Shown here one piece after another: positions 28,636-37,771 of a stretch of 64,000 nucleotides of DNA. The notes under the pieces are model-generated. The model saw only the letters and a program-made list of their open reading frames with translations, did not search any database and was not told the origin of the DNA. Origin of the DNA: Mycoplana rhizolycopersici (lineage in GTDB: Bacteria; Pseudomonadota; Alphaproteobacteria; Rhizobiales; Rhizobiaceae); assembly GCF_013378445.1 (NCBI RefSeq), contig NZ_JABXYK010000004.1, forward strand, positions 186,001 through 250,000, given 5' to 3'. Both the position numbers and the translations under genes were made by a program. Positions within the stretch are counted from its first letter, which is position 1, and each line of letters opens with the position of its first letter.

Positions 28636-29436
28636 ATGCTCAAGACGTTGTTGATGACGGGCGCCGCTGGAGGCGTCGGAACCGCATTGCGCCCCTTGCT
28701 GCGCGACCTGGCCGAGACGGTGGTGCTGTCGGATACGGCGGACATATCTGATGTTCAGCCGCACGAGCGGTTCAAGCGCTGCGATCTCTCCGATGCGAGA
28801 GGCGTCGACGATCTGCTGGAAGGCGTCAACGGCGTGATCCATCTCGGCGGGATCTCGGTCGAGCGGCCCTTCGACCTGATCGTGCAGGGCAATATCGTCG
28901 GCATGTACAATCTCTATGAGGCTGCGCGGCGCCATAACCGGCCGCGCATCATCTTCGCCAGTTCGAACCACGTGGTAGGCTATTACCGGCGCGACGAGCG
29001 GCTCGACAACCAAGTGGTGCCGCGACCGGATTCGCTCTACGGCGTTTCAAAGGTGTTCGGCGAGGCGATCGCCAGTCTCTATTTCGACAAGTTCGGGATC
29101 GAGACCCTGTCGGTCAGGATCGGATCCTGCTTTGCCAAGCCCGCCAATCCGCGAATGCTGGCGACGTGGCTCAGCTATGGCGACATGCTTTCGCTGTGCG
29201 GGCGAGCATTCGCCGCGCCGCGCATCGGTCACACGGTCGTCTACGGGGCATCGGACAACGAGGAACAGTGGTGGGACAACGCTAACGCGGCTTTCCTCGG
29301 CTGGAGGCCGAAGGACAGCTCCGAGCAATGGCGCGCCGAAATCCTGGCATCTGTCGGCCCGGAGGATCCCGCCAATCCCGCAACCCATTATCAAGGCGGC
29401 GCCTTTGTTTGCGGCGAGCATCCTGCCAACCTCTAG
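28636..29436 (+). CDS. udh: Uronate dehydrogenase
   Basis: 266-residue short-chain dehydrogenase that oxidises D-galacturonate or D-glucuronate to the aldarolactone with NAD+. The Rossmann motif TGAAGGVGTALR lies at about 8-19, HLGGISVERPF follows, and the catalytic YGVSK tetrad (Tyr about 135) and ASSN serine are present. Length matches the Agrobacterium enzyme. The ATG at 28636 is the family start; a longer frame from 28570 is not supported. It supplies the substrate for gli and gci, and so completes the pathway with the TRAP importer upstream. Confidence 0.9.
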   Translation: MLKTLLMTGAAGGVGTALRPLLRDLAETVVLSDTADISDVQPHERFKRCDLSDARGVDDLLEGVNGVIHLGGISVERPFDLIVQGNIVGMYNLYEAARRHNRPRIIFASSNHVVGYYRRDERLDNQVVPRPDSLYGVSKVFGEAIASLYFDKFGIETLSVRIGSCFAKPANPRMLATWLSYGDMLSLCGRAFAAPRIGHTVVYGASDNEEQWWDNANAAFLGWRPKDSSEQWRAEILASVGPEDPANPATHYQGGAFVCGEHPANL

Positions 29437-29490
29437 GTTGGGGGCGTCGTCAGCAGCTTTCTTTCGGGAGTTGTGCGGATTTTGATGGTG

Positions 29491-29557
29491 CCGGGCCTTG
29501 CTGCCCGGGAAGCCATGACGGCGGCACGAAAGGGAACTTTTGGTTCCAAGCCGCCGT
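29491..29557. other. Two consecutive hairpins downstream of udh
   Basis: The first is CCGGGC/GCCCGG (29491-29508). The second is ACGGCGGC/GCCGCCGT (29518-29557) with an inner GGAAC/GTTCC stem. Neither has a T-run, but the pair may end or protect the operon transcript. No gene is visible in 29437-29643. Confidence 0.45.
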
Positions 29558-29643
29558 TGCGAGGCTCTGTCGACCGCGCCAGAAATTCGCCGGGCGCGAT
29601 CGGCTGACCGGATGCTCCGGTCGCCGATAGTTCGGTCGTTCTG

Positions 29644-29781
29644 TTAACGGCCGTGAACGGCAGAGCGGATCTGCGAACGCGACAGACCGATGTCGGCCAG
29701 CGTGTGGTCGTCGAGCATGCTCAGTTCACGAATGGCCTTGCGGCGTTCTGCGAAGTCCTTGATCTTCTGACGGATGTTCAT
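29644..29781 (-). CDS. DUF1127 small protein
   Basis: 45-residue basic protein, below the length cut-off of many gene finders. It reads MNIRQKIKDFAERRKAIREL, then a DUF1127-type tail with LDDHTLADIGLSRSQIR. In alphaproteobacteria DUF1127 peptides are common, often RNA-binding and induced in stress or nutrient limitation. GGAGAAAAG stands just before the ATG and the stop is TAA. It is monocistronic, opposite in strand to udh, and upstream of it is a 240-base gap with the receptor terminator. Confidence 0.88.
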   Translation of the reverse strand: MNIRQKIKDFAERRKAIRELSMLDDHTLADIGLSRSQIRSAVHGR

Positions 29782-29973
29782 CTCTTTTCTCCATATCTTT
29801 GAATGCGCCTGATATGGTGCAAATCGTGCCTATTATGAAGGCATAAGCACGCAGGAGAGGCATGCGAAAATGCAGATGCTTGCTTATTGGCTTAGCAGCC
29901 GGTAGCCTATGGCGATTTTTTCGGCATTTTTCCTGCCGGCAGAAGTCCTTGCCGGATCGGCGAAACAAAATGA

Positions 29974-29999
29974 GAGGGAGAAGCTTTCGCTCCTCCCTC
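29974..29999 (-). terminator. Terminator of the TonB receptor gene
   Basis: Inverted repeat with stem GAGGGAGGAGC/GCTTCTCCCTC (one G-U) and a GAAA tetraloop in the minus-strand RNA, followed by a T-containing tail. It lies 25 bases after the receptor stop codon. Confidence 0.7.
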
Positions 30000-30023
30000 C
30001 CGCATTCAAATACCCCTGGCTCG

Positions 30024-32243
30024 TTACCACTTCTTGCTGAGCTTGAACGTGATCGTCCGGGCATCGCCATAGCCGCAAACCAGAAGGCCGCCGCAGCCGC
30101 TGACATATTCCTTGTCGAACAGGTTGGCCACGTTGAGGGCGGCACCCCAGTCGTTCTTCTCGTAGCGGATACCGGCATCGAATACGGTGGCCGAGGGGAC
30201 TTTCGCCGTGTTCTCGTTGTCGGCCCAGCTTTCGCCCTGATAGCGCACGCCCGCACCGAAGCTCATGCCTTCCAGCGCGCCGTCCTGGACAGTGTAATCC
30301 AGCCACAGGGAGGCCTGCGTGTCGGGAATGAGGTAGGGTGTGTTGCCGATCAGGGCGGAATTGGCGTCCTTGGTGATCTCGAGGTCGATGAACTCCAGGC
30401 CGGCAATCAGTTTCCAGCTTTCGTTGATGTTGACCTTGCCTTCCAGCTCGATGCCGCGCGAGCGCACCTCTCCCATCTGGCTGGAGAGCATGGTCAGCGG
30501 GTCGGTGACGACGACATTCTGCTTGGTAAGCTGGTAGACCGCAGCCGTGAACACGCCGTCGAGGAAGGCGGGCTCGTACTTGACGCCGGCCTCGAACTGG
30601 TCGCCCTCTTCCGGCTTGGTGTTGCCGGTCAGGGTCACCGCGACGATCGGGTTGAAGAAGGTCGAGGCGCTGATGTAGGGCGTCACGCCGTTGGCGAACT
30701 CGTAGGCCAGTCCGGCCCTGCCGCTGAGCGCGCTTTCATTATAATCGAATGTCGAGTTCTGGGCCGGATCCCAATAGGTCGGGCCGTTCTCCGTCTCGGT
30801 GTCGACATAGTCGTAGCGGCCGTTCAGCGTCACGATCCAGCCGTCGCCGAAGCGGATCTGGTCCTGGGCATAGACGCCGAGCTGCTGCTGGGTGATCTCC
30901 TGGTTGATGTAGATCCTGTTGGGCGGCTGCAGCGCGCCGTAGATCGGGTCGGTGGCACTAATCGGCGTGGCGGCGGAGGATGCCTGTTCCTGATCGAGCC
31001 TGTAGAACTTGTAGTCGAGGCCCACGAGGACCGTGTGATTGAGTGCGCCCGTGTCGAATTCGCCTTCGAGGCGATTGTCGACCGCGAAGGTGTCAACCTT
31101 CGAAGTGTGCTCGAAGCCGAGGCGATAGAGCAGGTTGTCGGGCGTGACCGGCGCGTTCACGTAGGATGGCGCGGGGAACACGGCGTCAGGATCGTAGTAG
31201 CCATAGGTATAAGGCGCGTTCTCGTGCTTGTAGAGATGGCCGTAGCGCAGGTTCTGGGTGAAGCGCCAGCCATTGTCGAACTCGTGCTTGAACTCGTAGC
31301 CCAGCATCTGCTGGACGTAGGTGCCGGTGTCGATGTCCGGTTCGCCGAAAAATGCCCTCCGGTCGATCTTGCCGAACGAGGCTGCTTCCACGGTGCCGAT
31401 ATAGGGTAGGAAGCTGCCGCCGCTGTGCCTCTGGTCGAGGCCTTGCAGAACGCCGTAAACGGTCAGGCTCGTCGCGTCGTCCTTTTCGAACGTCACCTGC
31501 GGCATGATGAACCCGCGCAGGTCGTTCGAATAGTCGGTGTAGTTCTCTCCGCCGGCCACTTTGCCGGTAACGCGATAGTTGACGCCCTCGTTGAGGATGC
31601 CGTTTACATCGAAGCCGGCGAATGCGTTGGCATTGCTGTTGATGCCGGTCTCGACATAGGCGGAAGTTTCACCCGTGGGCCGCTTGCTGACCATATTGAT
31701 GATGCCGCCGGGATTGGCGCCCCCATAGAGCACCGAGGCCGGCCCCTTGAGCACTTCCACCCGTTCCAGCATGAACGGGTCGACCTGGAAGCCGCCGAAG
31801 CCATAGCTGAAGAGGTTCAGCCCGTCGAGGAAGACGCCCGTCTGGGTCGCGTCGAAGCCGCGAATGTAGAACCAGTCGGTGTCGGGATCGACGCCGAAAG
31901 GTTCGGCCGTCACGCCGGGCGTGTAGCGCAGGATCTCGTCGACCTTGTTGACGATGCCGCGATCCTCGATCTCCTGTCGGCCGATGACCGACACGGACTG
32001 CGGGATTTCCGAAAGCGGCGTATCCGTCTTGGAGCCTGTGGTGGTGTCCTTTGCGACATAGCCTTCCACCGGACCGGTACCGCTGCCTTCGCCAGTACCC
32101 TCGACGACGACTGTCGCAAGCGGCGTTGCCTGCTGTTCCTGTGCTGCAGCCGTCATGGCCGCCAGGATTGCCGCTCCCGCGACACCGCCCCGGAGTGCAG
32201 CCCTGATGCTTGTACCTGCCGTGCCCTTAACCTTGCTGATCAT
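30024..32243 (-). CDS. TonB-dependent siderophore receptor
   Basis: 739-residue outer-membrane receptor. Signal peptide about 1-34 (ending near AAAQEQQ). TonB-box-like TPLATVVVEG follows, then the plug domain (about 70-190) with SEIPQSVSVIGRQEIEDRG, FYIRGFDATQTGVFLDGL and ERVEVLKGPASVLYGGANPGG, then a 22-strand barrel ending in KLSKKW with the usual C-terminal aromatic residue. The plug resembles receptors of the hydroxamate/catecholate siderophore type; the ligand is not decidable. A TGA-N9-TCA iron box lies upstream, and an AraC gene follows on the same strand further upstream. Confidence 0.92.
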   Translation of the reverse strand: MISKVKGTAGTSIRAALRGGVAGAAILAAMTAAAQEQQATPLATVVVEGTGEGSGTGPVEGYVAKDTTTGSKTDTPLSEIPQSVSVIGRQEIEDRGIVNKVDEILRYTPGVTAEPFGVDPDTDWFYIRGFDATQTGVFLDGLNLFSYGFGGFQVDPFMLERVEVLKGPASVLYGGANPGGIINMVSKRPTGETSAYVETGINSNANAFAGFDVNGILNEGVNYRVTGKVAGGENYTDYSNDLRGFIMPQVTFEKDDATSLTVYGVLQGLDQRHSGGSFLPYIGTVEAASFGKIDRRAFFGEPDIDTGTYVQQMLGYEFKHEFDNGWRFTQNLRYGHLYKHENAPYTYGYYDPDAVFPAPSYVNAPVTPDNLLYRLGFEHTSKVDTFAVDNRLEGEFDTGALNHTVLVGLDYKFYRLDQEQASSAATPISATDPIYGALQPPNRIYINQEITQQQLGVYAQDQIRFGDGWIVTLNGRYDYVDTETENGPTYWDPAQNSTFDYNESALSGRAGLAYEFANGVTPYISASTFFNPIVAVTLTGNTKPEEGDQFEAGVKYEPAFLDGVFTAAVYQLTKQNVVVTDPLTMLSSQMGEVRSRGIELEGKVNINESWKLIAGLEFIDLEITKDANSALIGNTPYLIPDTQASLWLDYTVQDGALEGMSFGAGVRYQGESWADNENTAKVPSATVFDAGIRYEKNDWGAALNVANLFDKEYVSGCGGLLVCGYGDARTITFKLSKKW

Positions 32244-32299
32244 TGCCCCCGCATTCCCCGCTTTACGTGATCAGGTGCCGAAGTGGGCACCAAGTAACA

Positions 32300-32314
32300 T
32301 GAGCAATTATATCA
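32300..32314 (-). promoter_or_regulatory. Candidate RirA iron-responsive operator
   Basis: TGA-N9-TCA palindrome (TGAGCAATTATATCA) 57 bases before the receptor start, in an AT-rich patch. This is the published rhizobial RirA box pattern, which represses iron uptake genes in iron-replete cells. Confidence 0.55.
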
Positions 32315-32400
32315 ACTTAAATAGATGCGCTTGACCGCTTCGGGGAAAATTGAACGTTCTTGGCACTTTCGTGCGCCGCACACAGATTTCGGCCGCGGGT

Positions 32401-33297
32401 TCAGTCACGCGTCATCTTGCGCCACCGGGCGGGCGTCGTGCCGACGTTCTTGCGAAAGACACGGGTGAAGTGAGCCTGGTCGGCAAAGCCGGTTTCCGCG
32501 GCGATGGCGGTCAGCGGCATGTCATGCTTGAGCAGGATGTTTTTCGCCCGGTCAAGGCGGGCGTTCATCTGCCACTGATGGGGCGCAAGGCCGGTGGTGG
32601 CCTTGAAGGCGTGGCTGAAGTGCGACTGGGAAAGGCCGGTCAGGGCCGCCAGTTCCTCCAGGCGGATGCTGCGCAGGCAATTCTCGTCGATGTAGTCGGT
32701 CGCCCGCCGCAGCTGCCAGGCGGCGAGCTGGCTGCGCTTGCGTGGCTGCGAGCGGTTGACCTTGAACAGGTCGATGATAAGGGCCAGCGATAGCCCGTCG
32801 CCATAGAGATCGTGCAGGGGCCGGGGATTGGCGCATTCCGCAGCGATCAGTTCGGCAAGGGACATGATGCGCGGATCGTCGAACATCAGCCGCGGGGTTT
32901 CGACCGGTTGGCTGTCGAATTCGTCGGCCAGACGCTGCCGCAGAATATCGATGTCGAAATGCAGGTCGAGATGCCGGACAAAGCTGAGATCGACCACTTC
33001 GGCCCACAGTTCCATCCCGGCCGGGATATAGGAGATTGCCTGGCGATGATAATTCTGCACTGTGCCCCGGGCGGAAGGCGCGACTTTGAGGTTGCAGATT
33101 CCACCGCCCTCGGCTTCGAGGACAATGAAGATGCGTGGATCCTGCCCGACATAGAAGCCGCCGGCGTTGGGTGCGCATTCCACGTCCCACAGGTCGGCGA
33201 CAATGCCGTTCCAATGACGACGGCGCAGCCCGCCGACCACATGGAATCCGCTGATCTTGTTGCTCATGCGCGGCTGAAAATTCATCGCCCAGTCCAT
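32401..33297 (-). CDS. AraC-family transcriptional regulator
   Basis: 298-residue activator. The N-terminal part (about 20-180) is a cupin-like sensing domain without clear metal residues. The C-terminal part (about 195-295) holds two helix-turn-helix motifs: LEELAALTGLSQSHFSHAFK and LTAIAAETGFADQAHFTRVF, then VGTTPARWR. Located upstream of the siderophore receptor on the same strand, it may activate it in response to the siderophore, as with PchR/FhpR-type regulators (inference). The start may be 33297, 33285 or 33267; no strong Shine-Dalgarno decides. Confidence 0.85.
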   Translation of the reverse strand: MDWAMNFQPRMSNKISGFHVVGGLRRRHWNGIVADLWDVECAPNAGGFYVGQDPRIFIVLEAEGGGICNLKVAPSARGTVQNYHRQAISYIPAGMELWAEVVDLSFVRHLDLHFDIDILRQRLADEFDSQPVETPRLMFDDPRIMSLAELIAAECANPRPLHDLYGDGLSLALIIDLFKVNRSQPRKRSQLAAWQLRRATDYIDENCLRSIRLEELAALTGLSQSHFSHAFKATTGLAPHQWQMNARLDRAKNILLKHDMPLTAIAAETGFADQAHFTRVFRKNVGTTPARWRKMTRD

Positions 33298-33398
33298 CGA
33301 TGCGGGGACGTCTTCCCGGCACCCAGCGTTTAAACCTTCACTTTATAGTCATATTTTATTGCAATGCGTTCGGCATTGCAATCCACCCATGGCGGAGA

Positions 33399-35129
33399 TC
33401 AGAACTGTGCCCGAAGCAGGCGGGAATAGATGCCGCCGCGCTGCTGGAGCTCGTCCGGATCGCCCTGCTCGACGATCCCGCCCTCGTCGATGACGACGAT
33501 GCGGTCTGCATTGCGGATAGTCGCCAGGCGATGGGCGATGATCAGCGTCGTGCGACCTTTCGACAGTTCCGCGAGCGCCTGCTGGATGGCCTGCTCGGTG
33601 ACGGTGTCCAGCGCCGAGGTTGCCTCGTCCAGGATGAGGATCGGCGGGTTCTTCAGGAAGATCCGGGCGATGGCAAGGCGCTGTTTCTGACCGCCGGAGA
33701 GCTTGACGCCGCGTTCGCCGACGATCGTGTCGAGGCCGGCCGGCAGCATGGCGATCAGGTCGTCCAGCTTGGCGCGTCGCACCGCCTCCATGATCTCCTC
33801 TTCCGTGGCGCCCAGCTTGCCGTAGGCGATGTTCTCACGGATCGAGCCGCCGAAGAGGAAGACATCCTGCTGGACGATGCCGATCTGCGCCCGAAGCGAT
33901 GCCTGCGTGATGTCCCGGATATCGACGCCGCCGATCGAGATGGCGCCGGAACCGACTTCGTAGAAGCGGGGCAGGAGCGAACAGATCGTCGTCTTGCCGG
34001 CGCCGGAAGCGCCGACGAAGGCTATGGATTCCCCGTGCCGTATCGTCAGGTTGAGATCGTCAAGCACGCGGCGACCGTCGCGGTAGGCGAAGCTGACGTT
34101 CCGGTAGACGATGTCGCCTTCGATATGCGCCATGGCGACCGCGTTCGGCCGGTCGGCTATGTCAGGTTCGGTATCGATCAGGTTCGTGAAGCGGCGGAAG
34201 CCGGCAATGCCTTTCGGATAGCTTTCCAGCACGGAGGTGATCTTGTCGATCGGGCGGAAGAAGACGTCGATCAGCAGGATGAAGCTGACGAGGCCGCCAT
34301 AGCTGAGGCTGTCCTGCATGACGAACCATGTGCCGGTGACCATGACGATCAGCTGCACGAGCCGGGTGCTCAGGTAACTGAGCGCAATGCTGGCCGTCAT
34401 GTAGGCGTAGGCGTTCAGCTTGGTCTTGCGGTAGTTCTCGTTGTTGACGGAGAAGAGCGCGCGCTCGTGATCCTCGTTGGCAAAAGCCTTGACGACACGG
34501 ATGCCGCCGACACTTTCGGCGACCCGGTTGTTGAAGTCGCCGACCTGGCCGAACAGCCTCTCCCAATTCTGCGTCATGCGCGCGCCGTAGCGGCTGACCA
34601 GCCAGGCCATGAAGGGCACGATGATCAGCGTGATCAGCGCCAGTTGCGGATGCACCACGAACATCAGGGCGAACGCACCGATGAACGTCATGATGGCGAT
34701 GAAGACGTCTTCGGGGCCATGATGGGCGACCTCGCCGACCTCCTCCAGATCCTTCGTGACGTGGGTGATCAGGCGGCCGGTCTGGTTCTCGTCGAAGTAG
34801 GAGAAGGAGAGCTTCTGGAGGTGATCGAAGGCGCTGCGGCGCATGTCCGTCTCGATGCCGACGCCGAGCGCATGACCCCAGTAGTTCACGATCGCCATCA
34901 GGATCGTGTTTGTGACGTAAATGCCGAGCAGGACCGCTGCGGCGCCGAGGATCATCCCCCAGTTCCTGCCGGGGAGCAGGTCGTCGATGAAATACTTGAT
35001 GGCAAGCGGAAACCCGAGTTCGAGCAGGCCGGCCAGCACCGCGCAGCCGAAATCGAGCGCGAAGAGCTTCTTGTAGGGAGCGTAGTAGGAAAAGAAACGG
35101 GCGAGCATCGAACCGGAACTCTGCTGCAT
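33399..35129 (-). CDS. ABC exporter, fused permease and ATPase
   Basis: 576-residue half-exporter of the MsbA/lipid-exporter type. It has six membrane helices in the first 310 residues, then an ATPase domain with Walker A GASGAGKTT, Q-loop IVQQDVFLF, signature LSGGQKQR, Walker B ILILDEATSALD and the H-loop IIAHR. It should work as a homodimer. Substrate unknown; neighbours give no hint. The ATG at 35129 is taken; a TTG at 35153 or an internal ATG at 35108 are alternatives, as no clear ribosome site is present. Confidence 0.9.
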   Translation of the reverse strand: MQQSSGSMLARFFSYYAPYKKLFALDFGCAVLAGLLELGFPLAIKYFIDDLLPGRNWGMILGAAAVLLGIYVTNTILMAIVNYWGHALGVGIETDMRRSAFDHLQKLSFSYFDENQTGRLITHVTKDLEEVGEVAHHGPEDVFIAIMTFIGAFALMFVVHPQLALITLIIVPFMAWLVSRYGARMTQNWERLFGQVGDFNNRVAESVGGIRVVKAFANEDHERALFSVNNENYRKTKLNAYAYMTASIALSYLSTRLVQLIVMVTGTWFVMQDSLSYGGLVSFILLIDVFFRPIDKITSVLESYPKGIAGFRRFTNLIDTEPDIADRPNAVAMAHIEGDIVYRNVSFAYRDGRRVLDDLNLTIRHGESIAFVGASGAGKTTICSLLPRFYEVGSGAISIGGVDIRDITQASLRAQIGIVQQDVFLFGGSIRENIAYGKLGATEEEIMEAVRRAKLDDLIAMLPAGLDTIVGERGVKLSGGQKQRLAIARIFLKNPPILILDEATSALDTVTEQAIQQALAELSKGRTTLIIAHRLATIRNADRIVVIDEGGIVEQGDPDELQQRGGIYSRLLRAQF

Positions 35130-35211
35130 GCGAAAATGGAGAAACGCCGTCAACTATAACGTGGCGCACGTTTTGGGAAGCCTGTGATGTCACTTTGCCC
35201 GTAATGGACGA

Positions 35212-35508
35212 TCACGTTTCGGCTTGGGTGCAGGTTGCGTCGCTCGTTGACCCGGCCACATAGCCGCGGCGCTTCTTGCGCTTCGCCTGCCGGTGCAGGA
35301 CATCGACAGCTTTTTCGATCGACCCCAGGAAGCACGACTTGCTGCGGCCGCGCGTGCCGATGCGCCCCCAATGGCGCATGACGGCAACCTCTCCGAACAG
35401 CGTCGGCTCGAGCGTCAGGGCGTAGAAGCGGGCCATGTTGCAGGCCGGATCGACCCGGCGAAGGAAAACGGGTTCATCGTTCTGGGGGAGGGGCGACGTC
35501 TGGCTCAT
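35212..35508 (-). CDS. WGR domain protein
   Basis: 98-residue protein consisting almost entirely of one WGR domain. The defining HWGRIGTRGRSK motif lies at about 46-57, preceded by FYALTLEPTLFGEVAVMR. WGR domains occur in PARPs, MolR-type regulators and DNA-ligase-linked proteins and may bind nucleic acid. The tail is basic (KRKKRRGY). Stand-alone copies are common in rhizobia, with no known function. Confidence 0.85.
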   Translation of the reverse strand: MSQTSPLPQNDEPVFLRRVDPACNMARFYALTLEPTLFGEVAVMRHWGRIGTRGRSKSCFLGSIEKAVDVLHRQAKRKKRRGYVAGSTSDATCTQAET

Positions 35509-35655
35509 GGCGTGCAGTGTCGGGGAGGCGGATTCCGACGTCCAATGAAAGGTTTGAATCGGTCGCGCCTAACCGATTCATGGCGATGATGGGTGACGTT
35601 CCCTGAATGTCGTGACGTGCCTTTGGGCGGGCGGCGATGTCATCCGGTGCCCCGC

Positions 35656-35690
35656 TTGATAGTTACAAAATTGATAGTTACGAATGTAAC
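35656..35690 (+). promoter_or_regulatory. Repeated element upstream of hmgA
   Basis: TTGATAGTTAC occurs twice (35656-35666 and 35671-35681), and the second copy overlaps an inverted repeat GTTAC-GAAT-GTAAC (35677-35690). It lies 30 bases before the hmgA start and probably carries the binding site of a MarR-type repressor. Confidence 0.55.
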
Positions 35691-35719
35691 CAATTTGGAT
35701 CTGGCGGAGGAGGCCGGTC

Positions 35720-37081
35720 ATGCTGGACAAATCGGAGGCAGGTGCCCGCGAGGGCGCGGCGATCAGCAACAGCGTCGGCTACATGCCCGGCTTCGGCAAC
35801 GACTTCGAGACCGAATCCCTGTCAGGCGCGCTGCCGCAGGGGCAGAACAGTCCGCAAAAATGCAATTACGGTCTCTATGCGGAGCAGCTCTCGGGATCGC
35901 CCTTCACCGCGCCGCGCGGCACCAACGAGCGTTCATGGCTCTATCGCATTCGCCCGAGCGTGCGCCACACCGGCCGGTTCTCGAATGCGAGCTATCCGTA
36001 CTGGAAGTCCGCCCCCTGCCTGGACGATCACTCCCTTCCGCTGGGACAGCTGCGCTGGAGTCCTCTGCCGGCGCCCGCCGAGCAGCTGAACTTCCTCGAA
36101 GGCATCCGCACCATGACGGCGGCGGGAGATGTCATGACGCAGGTCGGCATGGCGGCGCATGCCTATGTCTTCAATGCCGACATGACGGACGACTATTTCT
36201 TCAACGCCGATGGCGAGCTGCTGGTGGTGCCGCAGACCGGCGCGATCCGCGTCTTCACAGAAATGGGCATCATGGATGTCGAGCCGCTGGAGATCTGCCT
36301 CGTTCCGCGCGGCATGCTGTTCAAGGTCTCGCGGCTGGGGGAAGGCGATGTCTGGCGCGGCTATATCTGCGAGAACTACGGGGCCAAGTTCACGCTGCCC
36401 GATCGCGGACCCATCGGCGCCAACTGCCTGGCCAACCCGCGCGATTTTAAGACGCCGGTCGCCGCCTTCGAGGACAAGGAGACGGCCTGCCGCCTGCACG
36501 TCAAATGGTGCGGAAAGTTCTACGTGACCGAGATCGGCCATTCCCCGCTCGATGTCGTCGCCTGGCACGGCAACTACGCCCCGTTCAAGTATGACCTGCG
36601 CACGTTCTCGCCGGTCGGCGCGATCCTGTTCGACCATCCGGATCCGTCCATCTTCACCGTCCTGACGGCTCCGTCGGGCGAGGAGGGAACGGCCAATGTC
36701 GATTTCGTCATCTTTCCGCCACGCTGGCTCGTGGCCGAGCACACCTTCCGCCCGCCCTGGTATCACCGCAACATCATGAGCGAGTTCATGGGCCTGATCC
36801 ATGGCCAGTACGACGCAAAGGAAGAGGGTTTCGTGCCGGGCGGGATGAGCCTGCACAACATGATGCTGCCGCATGGCCCGGACGCTACCGGCTTTGGGAA
36901 GGCTTCGAACGGCGAACTGAAGCCGGTGAAGCTCGACAACACCATGGCGTTCATGTTCGAGACCCGCATTCCCCAGCAGTTGACGCGGTTTGCCGCCGAG
37001 CTCGAGACGCTGCAGGACGATTACATCGAATGCTGGGGTGGGCTGGAACGCAAGTTCGACGGGACGTCGGGCATCAAATGA
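35720..37081 (+). CDS. hmgA: Homogentisate 1,2-dioxygenase
   Basis: 453-residue iron dioxygenase that opens homogentisate to maleylacetoacetate in tyrosine and phenylalanine breakdown. It starts [20 protein letters not shown], the family hallmark, and later shows [19 protein letters not shown] with iron-ligand His/Glu (EFMGLIHG) and the MLPHGPD segment. GGAGGAGG lies before the ATG. Followed by the antisense UPF0314 gene and then fahA-maiA-marR. Confidence 0.95.
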   Translation: MLDKSEAGAREGAAISNSVGYMPGFGNDFETESLSGALPQGQNSPQKCNYGLYAEQLSGSPFTAPRGTNERSWLYRIRPSVRHTGRFSNASYPYWKSAPCLDDHSLPLGQLRWSPLPAPAEQLNFLEGIRTMTAAGDVMTQVGMAAHAYVFNADMTDDYFFNADGELLVVPQTGAIRVFTEMGIMDVEPLEICLVPRGMLFKVSRLGEGDVWRGYICENYGAKFTLPDRGPIGANCLANPRDFKTPVAAFEDKETACRLHVKWCGKFYVTEIGHSPLDVVAWHGNYAPFKYDLRTFSPVGAILFDHPDPSIFTVLTAPSGEEGTANVDFVIFPPRWLVAEHTFRPPWYHRNIMSEFMGLIHGQYDAKEEGFVPGGMSLHNMMLPHGPDATGFGKASNGELKPVKLDNTMAFMFETRIPQQLTRFAAELETLQDDYIECWGGLERKFDGTSGIK

Positions 37082-37113
37082 CGGGGAAAAGCAGCATGCC
37101 GGCGGCGGCTCGG

Positions 37114-37677
37114 TCAGCCGCCGCCCTGCCAGGCCTTAACCGCCTCCAGCGGCCAGACCAGCATCAGGATGTTCAGCGCCAGGCCGTCACGGATGAGGTA
37201 GGTCGTCACCGCCTCGAAGAGGATGATGATTGCAATGCTGGCCCAGACGGGAAGTCGGGCGGCAAGGACAAAGCCGATCACCATCGCGGCGATGTCTGCC
37301 GCCGAGTTGATGATGCTGTCGCCGTAGTAGTCCAGCGAGATGGTCGCCTCGCGATATCGATTGATGATGAGGTCCGTGTTCTCGAAGATTTCCCACGCAC
37401 ATTCGACGACGAGTGCCAGGGCGAGGCGGGTCACGATGCTGGCGCGTGGAAGCAGCCAGGTGAACAGCGCGTAGAACAGGATGCCGTGAATGATGTGGCT
37501 CGGCGTATACCAGTCGGTCAGGTGCTGCGAGTTTTCCGAGGACACGACCACGCCATGCCAGAGCTTCACATAACCGCATTTGCAGATCCAGATTCGCCCC
37601 ATCAGGTGCAGGATTACAGCTGTAACGGCGATGGCGGCGGCGGCGACGCCAAGGGACTTCACAAACGTGCGGTTCAA
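37114..37677 (-). CDS. UPF0314/DUF2585 membrane protein
   Basis: 187-residue protein with four or five hydrophobic helices and the family features WICKCGYVKLWHGVV, DWYTPSHIIHGILFY, ECAWEIFENTDLIINRYR and YYGDSIINS. Widespread in Rhizobiales, with no known function. It lies in antisense between hmgA and fahA, 32 bases after hmgA, so it may be an insertion into the tyrosine operon or be served by its own promoter. Confidence 0.88.
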   Translation of the reverse strand: MNRTFVKSLGVAAAAIAVTAVILHLMGRIWICKCGYVKLWHGVVVSSENSQHLTDWYTPSHIIHGILFYALFTWLLPRASIVTRLALALVVECAWEIFENTDLIINRYREATISLDYYGDSIINSAADIAAMVIGFVLAARLPVWASIAIIILFEAVTTYLIRDGLALNILMLVWPLEAVKAWQGGG

Positions 37678-37771
37678 GCGGGAGATTCCTTAGGCGGGCT
37701 GACGTGACAGGCGACGCGTCGAGGTGAAGATGCCATAGTGGCGTGGGAGAATACAAGACCAGGGAGAGAGC

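Noticed and set aside
33300-35159. Open frame of about 619 codons antisense to the ABC exporter
   Set aside because: The sense strand encodes all ABC motifs; the antisense product is acidic low-complexity sequence with no family features.
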